This document shows positions 48,881-60,699 of a stretch of 64,000 nt of DNA, one piece after another. The notes beneath the pieces were generated by a model. The model did not search any database. It had not been told where the DNA came from and was given only the letters and a program-made list of their open reading frames with translations. The DNA is taken from assembly GCA_024516155.1 (NCBI GenBank), contig JAJJXM010000057.1, forward strand, positions 1-64,000, read 5' to 3'. The position numbers were made by a program, and so were the translations under genes. Every line of letters begins with the position of its first letter. Within the stretch, counting starts at the first letter, position 1. This DNA is from Pyronema omphalodes (Eukaryota > Ascomycota > Pezizomycetes > Pezizales > Pyronemataceae).

Positions 48881-50456
48881 ATGCGGAGTAAGTTTCCACA
48901 CCTTGACGTGTTATTGAATATAATATTGATAGATAAAAAGACGACGAACTCTGAATCCGGAATTCGGAAGATTGATATTATAGTTTCTCAATCGACAGTA
49001 AGCGTATATTAGCAGCTGGTGTTGCTATTGATGAATTCTCGATTCGATGTAATAGACCTAAACACAGTTTACAGACGGAATTCAAAGGTAATTTATAGCT
49101 GGAAAAACACGTTATTTGAGGGTGAATAGTAGCTGTTCTGGTGTTCCTATACCTATAACTATCGCTATCCCTAGAATGGTTGAATCCCGGCGGTTGAAGT
49201 TCTAAATCTTCTGATCAGAGTCAATGGTTGTTGGGGGTCTGCCAAGACGATAGTTGTAATATCCATCATCCTTCAACTTCCAGTTATCTATCTAGTAACT
49301 CCCGAGTCCCATATATACAACCACTCAGTTTACCAGTTCCTCCCCCCTGGAGAAATAAAAAACCAAAATAAATCCGCAAATATATATACCATATCATATC
49401 ATATCCATACAAGTTCCAGCTATCTCATACAAAGAGACGAAAAACAAAGGGTATAGAGGCGTCGGGGGGAAAGCGAACGCGGGGGTATAACGAACGCCAA
49501 GCCAACATGGGTCTTTGTGGTAATGATCGACGTGGGCAGCGGGCGAGATCTCGAGGGCGAAGGCGGAGGGTGGAGGGGGCTCACAGCGAGGGGAGAGAGG
49601 AGCGAGAGCGCTCAGGTTCGCTACATACATAGAAAATTGTACTATTCTATGCGCCCAAAAACATCGTCGTCCTCTGAAACATCATCAACTTCAACTTCAA
49701 CTGCGGAGTCGCTGGTTTGCCCGTTGCCAGCGTCTGATTATGTTGGCTTGGCGTTCGTTATACCCCCGCGTTCGCTTTCCCCCCGACGCCTCTACCCTTG
49801 AGCCTTATACAGACGATACAGGTAATATCTTTAGATAAAGGTTAATTCTGCATGAGTGATTACTTGTGATGCTGCGTACTGTGGAGGGGGAGAGGGAGTC
49901 TACACACGTGACCAGGACTATGATTAACAAAAACGCAGCTTCGACTATATAGGAACATCTGTATAAGAGTAATGATGGTAATGATACAATATACCATACC
50001 ATACGAACCTTTGGTGTTTACTTCATATACATCTATACAAAAACCGTCGAGACCCCGGTGTTATATATATACCCGTAACCCATCTTATCTCGAGATTATT
50101 CATAGACAGACTACACCCTTGTAGAATGGTCACGTCAAACTCGTTACTCAGGTAACTAACACGAAATATATATGCAATCGAATCCAGTAGTTCAGTACGT
50201 ATGTACGTATCTATTATATTTTTTTTTAAAGAAAACCCTCCAAAACGTACAATATCATTTAAATTTTTGCAGTCCCAGCCCTAAACATGTCCAGCACAAG
50301 TGGTATCCAAGTATCATTTCCCCCTCCTATCCTTTCCTTTTGTTTCTCTTCTCTCATTTCCTCTTCTCTTCTTTTATTCCCATCTCCTTATATCCTTGCA
50401 GTTCCTTCCATCCCCTTTCATCATCTCGTTTCTTCTATCCCTCCAAAAGCAAATAT
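48881..50456. other. Intergenic region containing a MITE
   Basis: No gene outside the MITE at 49456-49792. The stretch at 50230-50456 is the T/C-rich 3' flank of LYS1. Confidence 0.55.
49456..49792. mobile_element. 337-bp MITE with 53-bp perfect inverted ends and TA duplication
   Basis: Ends at 49456-49508 and 49740-49792 are exact reverse complements over 53 bp (starting GAGGCGTCGGGGGG) and are flanked by TA on both sides (49454-49455 and 49793-49794). TA duplication with long perfect ends fits the Tc1/mariner group. The 230-bp interior has no transposase. The perfect ends suggest recent mobility. GC content of the ends is far above the surroundings. Confidence 0.88.
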
Positions 50457-51986
<1,530 letters not shown>

Positions 51987-52087
51987 GATTTGTATGTAGT
52001 GGTGGTGTTGGTGGTGACGAGGAGGTTTGAGTTTTTCGAAGCGATGCGATGCGATGCGTCGGTATTTCAAGAAATGCTCTGAGAGTC

Positions 52088-52188
52088 TGAGTCAAGATCT
52101 AAGGTGGGGTGCGGTGGGGCGCTAGTAACTGCGGCGGGGTCCTAAGGTTGCCGTTGAGTCACGCTAGATGCTCGCTGCTCGCTGACTC
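52088..52188. promoter_or_regulatory. Gcn4/CPC1-type sites upstream of LYS1
   Basis: Two perfect TGAGTCA heptamers (52088-52094 and 52155-52161) and a TGACTC core (52183-52188) lie about 100-200 bp before the LYS1 ATG. This motif is bound by Gcn4/CpcA, which induces lysine genes under amino-acid starvation in fungi. Confidence 0.65.
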
Positions 52189-53370
52189 GTGCGAGATGCA
52201 TGTATGTAGAGTGCAGGGAGGGATGCGACCGGTGACATATCGGATCACTCGTATCCTGTGTCATTTGTATGTATTAAATATCGGTAGATTACGGCCGCTA
52301 GGAAATGTCGCTGGGTCGCTGAGGCGCTGGGTCGGCGGCGTCGGGCGGTGGGCGGTGGGCGATGGGTGTGTTAAGTTTCGGGATTGGATCGGTGGGAGGG
52401 ATGTCTTGGTTGGGGTTAGATTTGGCTCCAAGAAAAGCGGGTCGCTGGCGTCATGGTCTATATTGATGATTCATGGGTCATGGATTATCACTGAATCATC
52501 GATATCATCGATGACACATACAGTAGACTGAGTAAAATAGAGTAAGTACATATGGTTTCCATGGATTTTATTTTTATCATTACATACTATTTATATAGTG
52601 CATAGTATATAGTATACCTAGGTCTCGGGTTCTATGAAATACGAAATATAACAGAATGTATATACAGAATGTATATACAGAATGTATATACAGAATACAA
52701 GAGAGATTGTGGTCTGTTCCGGCCTGCGACCGGTCCATTTTGTTGCCACCACGACGCCAACTGCTGATACACAACTCCAATCGTTGATAAACTGGTTATA
52801 TATAATGTGATGGGTTTCAACTATATCTATATGATGTGATCTTAAAAATACCTGAAACACGCCTATGATTCCGGCAAGAGCAGCCTGGGATAAATAATAT
52901 TCCTAGTGGTGCAGTTAATGTTATCCTGTGACAGCAAAATTCTGACATATTTCCTTTGTCTGACCCTTGGCAAACTTATGCTGGAACTCAAAGTATATTA
53001 GCGCTAGCAGAAGATAAATTCTTGCCTATTGGAGGATCTGTCAAGTAATTTCACCTCTACTATCATAGGTTGTAACTTCTGGACAATAACCGTCAAATTC
53101 TTCACCAGTGCCTTATCCATGGAGAAGTTTCTATACAATCACCAGTTTTCGATTTGATTTAAATTACACGAGCGTTTCCAAATTTAAGGTTATGACGTAT
53201 GCTACAGTTTTCATATATATCGGACGCTCTGGTTTTTACCTTGGAGTCTCGCTGAGATTCGCCCCAGAGCGTACATGATATCTTGGGCATGTTGCCACTC
53301 TTCTGCTTTATGCTGGTTGTACTTATTCATTCATTTATTTATTGAATTATATGCTGACCGAGGCCTAAAA
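52189..53370. other. Intergenic region, no gene seen
   Basis: Contains a 13-bp tandem (unit ACAGAATGTATAT, about 3.7 copies at 52651-52698) and R3 copy 3 at its right end (53318-53370, inverted). Confidence 0.6.
53318..53370 (-). repeat. Dispersed repeat R3, copy 3 (right end only)
   Basis: Inverted match to the 3' end of the copies at 26625-26790 and 46495-46640 (GAATTATATGCTGACCGAGGCC). It abuts the hAT-like fragment beginning at 53371. Confidence 0.6.
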
Positions 53371-53468
53371 CAGATCTCCTAACCGTATAGCCAGTTTACC
53401 GGGTAAAATCGTAAACCAGGTAAACTGAACAGTGAACTGACAATTCACAGTTAGTTGATACAGTTTCG
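53371..53468 (-). mobile_element. hAT-like element fragment (right terminus, inverted)
   Basis: About 98 bp matching the reverse complement of the right end of the 46749-47522 element, starting with the terminal CAGATCTCCTAACCGTATAG. The rest of the element is absent. Confidence 0.8.
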
Positions 53469-55179
53469 GTGTCCCAGGACTTTAGTTTGGCTTTGGAAAT
53501 AAAGATCTACGTTATGTCGCTCTTCCATCGACAACAACTTCTTGGTTTGTTTCCCCACTCCCCCCTGCTTTCCCCCGCATCCCCGCTTTGACTTCTGCTT
53601 CTCCCTATCTTTTGTTCGTGTCTTCATTCCTTTGTTTCTTCGTTTTTTCGTTTCTTTGTTTCCACTGTCACTTTGCGTCTGGTTCCTTCCTCAGTACTGC
53701 ATCTTCCGTTGCCTAGGTGCATGCACGCATATATTCCGTACATCACCCATCACCCATCCCACCAACTCCATTCCAAAACCCGAAAATCAAAACAAAAAAC
53801 CAACCACTCTACTTTCCTGTTAGACAACTGCGCCCTATTATTTCCGCAAGAGATAAACCTAACCATAATAACAACTCCGGAAATCAACTACATCATATCC
53901 CTGCCCAATCCTCCTCCCAACACACAAACCAGCTCACAAACCAGCACGCCACCCAACTCAATACCAACAATCCTCCTCGAAGCCCCCTCCTCAGATCTGG
54001 AATTACTCTACCAAAAAAACTCAACAGAGAACCGCGGAGGTTTTGAGGGGCATGCAGAGTTCCGTTCCGTTTGCTGGGATGCGGGGACGGAGGAGTGGGA
54101 ATAAGGATATTGGTAGAGGTATGGATTTGGGGAGCAGAGAGGCGGAGAGAAGAAGTGATAGTGATTTGCGAGACTCGGATAGACGAAGGGATATGAATAG
54201 GGATGTCATATATGGATAAGCAAGATTTCAAAAATGCGTTAGCGATAGGAAATTTAAAAATACTGCAGAAGTCCAAGAATGCAGACACGGATTTTGAGGA
54301 TTCCGATATCGAAGAGCGGAGTAGTGGGAGCATACAACTACCGCCACAGTAACAGCAACAAGGTCAACTACAACTGCCACTACTACCGGAGAATATTCGA
54401 CGGAGTTATAAAACGACAAATCTCCCAACCTCATCAAGCCCTCCTCACAACCTCCAACCCTCTCCAACCTCCACAATCTCCTCAACCACCACCCTAAGCC
54501 CCAATACAACCCCCAATCTCTAGCACACCTGTATCTCCATCCCTCCCTCACCCGGAGGATGGGGTAAAGGCGGATGGGAATATGCGGGAGAGGAGGAGGA
54601 GGTCGATTATGGGAAGAGAGCTAACTAGAAGGGGAAGGGAGCTGGGAAGTGGGAGAGATAAGGCAGAGCGAGGCAGGGATTGGGGGAGGAATATGGATAC
54701 AGAGGATGAAGAGGAAGAGCAGTTTGAGGTCTTGGAGTATCTAGATGGTAGGGGGCTGAAGTGTTGGAACTGTGCCCTTGGATTTTTATATATGCCTTTT
54801 TATGACTTCATGACTTAATGACTGATGAATTATGGATCATGGATGATAGATTTCTTTTGGGATTTTGGGCTTTCGGTTGGGTTTGGTTCTGGGTTTTGGG
54901 TTGCGGTTTGAGTTGGATTTGGTTGGATTTGAGATAGGATAGAGTTAGTTTTGGTTAAAAGTTGGATATGGGGATATAGGCATGGGGATAAAGGGATCTT
55001 GAGATGTATGGATTGTAAAAATATGCTGGATATGCTGAATATGCTGGATATATGGATATATGAATATGCTGAATATGCTAGATATATAATATAATCAAGC
55101 TTCTTAAAAGTTAACATCCATACATAAGCAGACACAAAACATTATTTTGTCTAACACTGTCAAACTAAGCAGAGTGGGG
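53469..55179. other. Gene-poor stretch with low-complexity frames
   Basis: CT-rich then AC-rich sequence with several overlapping Pro/Ser/Asn-rich frames in different phases. A frame at 54582-54818 (acidic segment DTEDEEEEQFEVLEYLDGRG) is the most protein-like and could be a terminal exon of an unrecognised gene, but I cannot connect it to an upstream exon. Confidence 0.4.
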
Positions 55180-55615
55180 ATGAACTAGAACGATGATTGA
55201 TTGCTCAAGAGATACTACGAAATTGAGGAGCAGTTTGGACAAATGAAAAGGGATATCAAGCAGGACGTAAAGAATGCCTTGGCCAAGAAGGAGAAGAAGA
55301 TTGTTCAACAGATCCAGGAGCACATGACGGAGAATGAGAAAAAGATGCAAAACCATGTCGAGAAGCAACTTGTAGAGACCAATGAATATGTTCAAAAACA
55401 AGTTGAGGTACGCCTGATGGAGAATGAGAAATATCTCCAAGAACGTCTCGGGGTCAATAAGGTTAAGATGTGGGCACACAGTCAGGAGATTTAGCAAGAT
55501 ATGGCAAAACATGACAAGCACGTACAAGATTGTCTTGGGGCAAATGACGTAAAGGTCCAGGAGCTTGAACAGAAAATGCAGCAAAATCTCGCAAAACATG
55601 ACAAGCAGGTACAAC
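55180..55615 (+). pseudogene. Coiled-coil gene fragment (third copy)
   Basis: Encodes the central part of the coiled-coil protein at 56805-58491 and 61263-62647 (RYYEIEEQFGQMKRDIKQD at its start), about 145 codons. It has an in-frame TAG at 55492-55494 and no N- or C-terminal part. The right side runs into the tandem repeats at 55620-55940. Confidence 0.8.
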
Positions 55616-55619
55616 GGAG

Positions 55620-55940
55620 AATGGGAGTATGATGGGGAAAATGATGGGGGAAATGGGGGTATGTGGATAGGGATGAAGATGGGGAAAATGGGTATGGGGG
55701 TATGGCGGTATGGGGGTATGGACTGTTGGGCTGTACGGACTATAGGGACTACAGACTATATGGACTACAGATACAGACTGTATGGACTACAGATACAGAT
55801 ACAGACTACGTACTACAGATACGGACTATATGGACTATATGGACTGTTGGACTTTTGGACTGTTGGACTGTTGGAATATGGACTGCTGGAATATGGACTG
55901 CTGGAATATGGACTGTTGGAATATGGGAATATGGGAATAT
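55620..55940. repeat. Minisatellite region (GGACTGTTGGAATAT and GGACTACAGATACAGA-like units)
   Basis: Left part is ATGGGGxTATGGGGG-like units; the middle has repeats of TATGGACTACAGATACAGA-type; the right part has about five units of 15 bp, GGACTGCTGGAATAT. The last unit type is present singly inside the hAT-like element (about 46802-46817), so the array appears to have expanded from an element copy. Confidence 0.8.
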
Positions 55941-56275
55941 GAGAACTGTACAGTGTACGGCGGCCCAGGTCAGTTCAGTACAGTTCAATTTACTGACAGG
56001 ACTCAGTAGTATAAACTGGGGCCTGGTTAAACTGGTTAAACTAGTTAACCAAATCCCAGGTGAACTATTTAAAACTGCAAAAACTGGTTACTTGTTTCGT
56101 CCAGAAGGAAAGGGGAAATAAATATTATTCAGTGACTACTTACTTGTACATAATAAAATTCTGTGCTAATTGTATCCCTTTGGGTTCCCTTTGGTTCCAT
56201 TGGCTCGCCAGAAATCACAACAGAGGCCTATGATTGAAGTTCTTGAGCTCATCAAAGGTCTGCGTACTGCAAACC
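55930..56275 (+). mobile_element. hAT-like element fragment (internal, plus orientation)
   Basis: Matches about 46810-47070 of the intact element: the GAACTGTACxGTGTACGGCG block, AACTGGTTAAACTGGTTAAAC, AATATTATTCAGTG and GAAATCACAAC...CTTGAGCTC. Both termini are missing; the left one is replaced by the minisatellite. Confidence 0.85.
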
Positions 56276-56369
56276 AATAATAAGCCAGTAATTAGCCACA
56301 AAATATCAAATTGAAGAAAAGGCCGCGCGCCAGAGAAACGGGGGACCATATCGAGCATGAGTTCGCAAA

Positions 56370-59060
56370 GGTGTCAAGTCTGGCATGATGCTGACCTTAT
56401 TACATTTATTCCCATTGTAATTGTGGTGTTGAGAAAAACAGTACGTTCCTCACATACATGCAGTAACTGTGCATGTTGGTTCGGAATGTAGTATACGTTA
56501 AGAAATCGAAATCTAGGTTGAGATATCCATTGTTCTCCAAGACCCCTGGAACAATGTTTTCGTAGTAATGGGCAATATTTTTTCTGCTCTTAATCTGCCT
56601 CTGAACTGTTTGGTCCCCTCTAACGAAAGTTTGTGGGAGATCCACTCTACAGAAATTTCCTCCATGTCCCGCTTCTTCGATGTACTTCTAACCCCGCTCA
56701 CATACCCCAGCTTCTCTTCTTCCATCTATACATTATCTACCAACTGCAACCACCTTCAAAGCAACCACTTTTCAACCACTCAAAGCCACAACTCGGGCTG
56801 CGCTATGACTCTTCATCAAATTCTACCGGGACTCACATCGTCGCCGACTTCTCAATCCTCGACCCCTACATCTATTTCCGGGAAACAAAATATGCAGGTG
56901 TCCAAGGATAATGCAGTTTCCGTCGACGCCACTCACTCACCAGTACAGGAGCCGAAGCCCCTCTACGATGCAGTTGGCAAGCAGTCGTCCAATTTGTCAA
57001 CTGCTGTCAAAGATCAAATTCAAAACAGACCGGGTTTGCAGCAACATATGGAGCACATCACCATGGATACTGATCGCCTTACGAAAGAAAATAATCGTCT
57101 TTTGAAGGAAAATGATCGGCTCGTGACCGGATACAATAAGCTTGAAGAGCGATATAATCAACTCAAAGAGGACAACGACCGGATTTCAGAAGAGATCAGA
57201 CAATTGAAGAAACAGCTTGCAGTTGTTGATGAACAATCTAAATCTAACTCGCCAAAAACTCAGAAACTGATTAACCACCTTACAACCGAAAATGACCAGC
57301 TCAAGGAAGCGCGCGAGGCAGCGATTGAACAACTCAAGGCCCAACCAATTATGCAGGACATGATCAGGACATGATCAATAAGTTGGTCAAGGAGAAGGAG
57401 GAATTAGAAGAGAAGGCCCGCACCACCAGTTACACCACCGCCGAAATGAAAATGCAGAACCAGCAACTTCAAGAACAGGCGGGGAATTTAGCTGATGAAG
57501 CCAAGACGCTGCGCAAGGAGAACAAGACATTGCAAAAGCAGATCGGCAAGGCTGGCCAGGATGGGCCTACTATGGATATGACAAAGCTGCTCAAGAGATA
57601 CTACGAAATCGAGGAGCAGTTTGGACAAATGAAACAGGATATCAAGCAGGATATGAAGAACACCTTGGCCAAGAAGGAGAAGAAGATGTTTCAACAGGTT
57701 CAGCAGCACGTGGCAGAGAATGAGAAACGGATCCAAGAAACCCTTGTAGAGAGTGAGAAAAAGATGGAGGATCACGTCGAGAAACGGCTTGAAGAGTCCG
57801 AGAAACATGTTCAAACACAGGTTGGGGAAAGCCTCATGGAGAATGAGAAGCGGACTCAGGAACGTCTCACCGAAAATGAGAAGCGGATTCAGGAACGCCT
57901 GGGGGTCAATGAGGTCAATATCTGGAGGCAAGGCCAGGGAATTCAGCAAAACGTTCAGGAGATTATCGCAAAACATGAAAAGCAGGTTCAAGATCGCCTT
58001 GGAGCCTGTGAGGTCAAGACACATGAGCTTGGTCAGGAGATTCAACAAAATATCGCAAAACATGACGTGCTGGTTCAAGATCGTCTTCGGGCTAATGAGA
58101 TCAAGACACAGGATCTTGAACAGAAGATTGAAAATAGCATCGCAAAACATGACCAACACGTTCAAGATAACCTTCAGGCTAAGGAGGCCAAGATTCAGCA
58201 AGATGTCATGGATATCATCGAGGAGCGTGTTCAGATAGTATATCAAATCCAGAAGATTGGAGAAACCGCTCATGTAGTCTGCGGTGATACCGTCAATGAA
58301 CAGGGTTATTTCACCAGATTGATGGTGAGACCTCAACTCCTTTGTCCATAGTTGAAGTGATATTGCGGATGAACTGACTTAAACAGCCACTGAAAGAAGT
58401 GCCGGATAACGTAACTGAAATCAGCGGTTCATACGGCCGATTCATTGTTTATGTGGAGCGGAAAAGAATCGAAAAATACGAGGCAAGTTAGCATAAAAAT
58501 GCCATTAAGTCTCGGTGCATCCAGAAAATTAACTAATAGGAATCTTAGAATTTCAGAACTTTCATCCAGAGCGTTTGGGGAGTTGGTTTGAACCCTTACA
58601 AGCATAACTTCTTCTACAATGGGGCGCAATACCATATCTTCAGCAGCTGGCTCACTTTTTGTGCAAAATTCAAACGCATCAGTATCACTAAATACCCTGG
58701 CGATAACTACTATCACTGAATAGAATGTACCTCATAAGCTCTATTCCCAGAGCAGAAGAGATGTCAGTATACCAACCATAAATCTCTTTCCGGAGGTTCC
58801 ATTTATAACATCATCAATCCCCTGGGCACATAGTATCCCAACCTAAAACTTTTCTATCAGAATCATCAACACATTTCAGGCGATATTTAGAAGTATCTTT
58901 TATCACGGTATCCTGTATTTAGTTGAAATACCAGTCCTTGCCTGTTTCCTGGTTCCCATTAAACTCGTTCCTCATCCTAGTAACCCAGTGCTGCGTTCTT
59001 CATATATGGATAGTAAGATATGATAACCACAACTACATGCCCACAAAAACCATAAATCAT
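56370..59060 (+). repeat. Left arm of a large inverted duplication
   Basis: About 2.6 kb matching 60700-63300 in inverted orientation. It spans the coiled-coil gene, its upstream leader (AAGTTTGTG...GAGAT and TCTTCTTCCA anchors), its downstream flank and DNA out to the CCACAACTACATGCCCAC block near 59030. Similarity falls off towards both outer edges; boundaries are approximate. Confidence 0.88.
56805..58491 (+). pseudogene. Coiled-coil protein gene, frameshifted copy
   Basis: Encodes a long coiled-coil protein of unknown role. The first part (56805-57374) has an unstructured leader, then heptads (LTKENNRLLKENDRL). An 11-bp tandem duplication AGGACATGATC (57355-57365 and 57366-57376), absent from the sister copy, shifts the frame and stops it at 57374. 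The continuation in the next frame (from 57371) carries repeated units such as ENEKRIQERL. A 62-nt intron (58325-58386, GTGAGA...ACAG) leads to a conserved 34-residue last exon ending KRIEKYEAS (stop 58489-58491). No membrane segment or known domain. An open extension 5' of 56805 exists but the leader looks non-coding. Confidence 0.82.
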
Positions 59061-60699
59061 CCATGCCTCTGTAATAGTTTCTATACCTGCATACCCCACC
59101 CCCCATCGCCATTCGTAACTAATGAGTTTCTTGGAATGAAATTGTAATAATTTTCAAGTGGTACAGCGAGCTAGCTATGAAAATAAGAAGTTGAAATTAG
59201 ATAGAGAATCGAAATTTGAGGTCCCAAAAAAAAGATGACTAAAGTTCATGGACGGTGGATCAAAGTGTACAAGTATCCTCTACCTGGCTCATTTATGAGA
59301 AACTCGCATGTTGAAACTGGTACTAAGTGGCTTGATGCTAAGGATATTTAGAAGTAGACTTAGTAAAGTTGAAATCTTAATGAATTGCTATGACTGTATT
59401 ATTATTTATTTTATTATTTTATTGATTGTGCTGATTTTGATATTGATACTGAGAATGAGAATATGGTGTAAATGGGTAACGTGTAGAGTATAGGTCGGGA
59501 TGGGGACTGGGAATATGGTATGGATAATCGTTGGTTAGGGATATGTTGTGTGTGGTTTATGGTTGTGGTTGGGTTATGGGTGGGTATAGGTGTTGGGTTG
59601 TGGTTGAGTTGTAATTAGGATATAGGTGGTGGGTGGTGTGTTGGTGAATTGGTCACTGGTGAATTGATGGGTATAGGTTGGGAGGTGAATTGGTGAATTG
59701 GTGAATTAGTAGGGATTGGCATTGGGATTGGGATTGTTATGATGGTTGGATACGATATGGTGTATTCCAATACGTTGTATAAGTTATTCAGATGTTATTC
59801 GAAAGTTAATCTATTGTTTAATGGATTTTGATAGGAGAGAAGAGGAGAGTTAAGGAGAGCAGAGGAGAACAGAGGCAGGGTATGAATAACGGGGCGAGAG
59901 TGTCGAGTTGAGAGTGCCGGGTGGGAAAAGAGCAAACAGGGCACCAAAATGTAACGACGAGAATGAAAACCAGCAGAAAGAAGAGAGGTGGCAACAGGCC
60001 CAAGAAATGAAGTACGCTCTGGGGCAGATCCCAGCGAGACTCTAAGGTAACAGCTGGAGCCTCGAAATGGAATTAAACTGTGGCATACGTCATGACCTTA
60101 AGGTTGGGAACGTTCAAGAAAATCAAATTAAATCAAATCAAATCAGATGGATTTTGATGAATGGAGCATAACTACAAATCAAGAACCATTTGATGGGCAA
60201 TTGTGGTGCTAGTAATGTGGATAATCACGTGAATTCAAATGAATCGGCCTTTCTAGTGAATTCAGTGCAGAGCTAATGTGATGCGGCTGGTCCTCATTCA
60301 GAAGTTGTTCTCCAACCGTTATTTTTCAAAAAGGTTTGCATACTGTTCAAAAACGCTTTTGCAAACGCTTTCGAAAACGCATCTGAAAACTCTTCCGATT
60401 GCAAAATGTTTGTGGCGGTAACAGTTTAGACATGTTACATGTTTTGCAAAAATAAAGCATTTTTTAGTGCATACCTTTTTGGAAAAACTAGGCATTACAG
60501 ATGCTTAGACATTTTCGATTGTAATGCCGTATAGAAATGACTGAACATTTATCTTATGTATATGCATTGAATCCGCCTTCTAACTGTTTTTTGATGCTAC
60601 CGCCCGAAAATGCCTTACCCTCAACGATAACACGTTAGACCCGTCAGGTTACGCCTGTGAATGCCTTTTCAAAACCCCCCCTTTTTTGCAAGGGTACTT
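59061..60699. other. Spacer of the inverted duplication
   Basis: No gene. Contains GGTGAATTGGTGAATT-type and GGTTGTGG-type short repeats (about 59500-59730), the purine-rich stretch GGAGAGAAGAGGAGAG (about 59830-59870) and R2 copy 2 (60310-60660, inverted). Confidence 0.6.
60310..60660 (-). repeat. Dispersed repeat R2, copy 2
   Basis: Inverted partner of 5515-5870: GTTAGACCCGTCAGGTTA at the right end, AAAACGCTTTTG/AAACGCTTTCG runs at the left. Confidence 0.5.

Noticed and set aside
57488..58336. 282-codon minus-strand frame rich in Leu/Ile
   Set aside because: Antisense of the coiled-coil gene; the reverse complement of Gln/Lys/Glu codons yields Leu/Phe. The similar plus frame at 61364-62233 is rejected for the same reason.
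58429..58716. Conserved antisense frame beyond the last coiled-coil exon (also 61119-61325)
   Set aside because: Preserved in both arms, but explained by the recent duplication; it overlaps the last exon and has no known motif. A weak possibility of a real gene remains.
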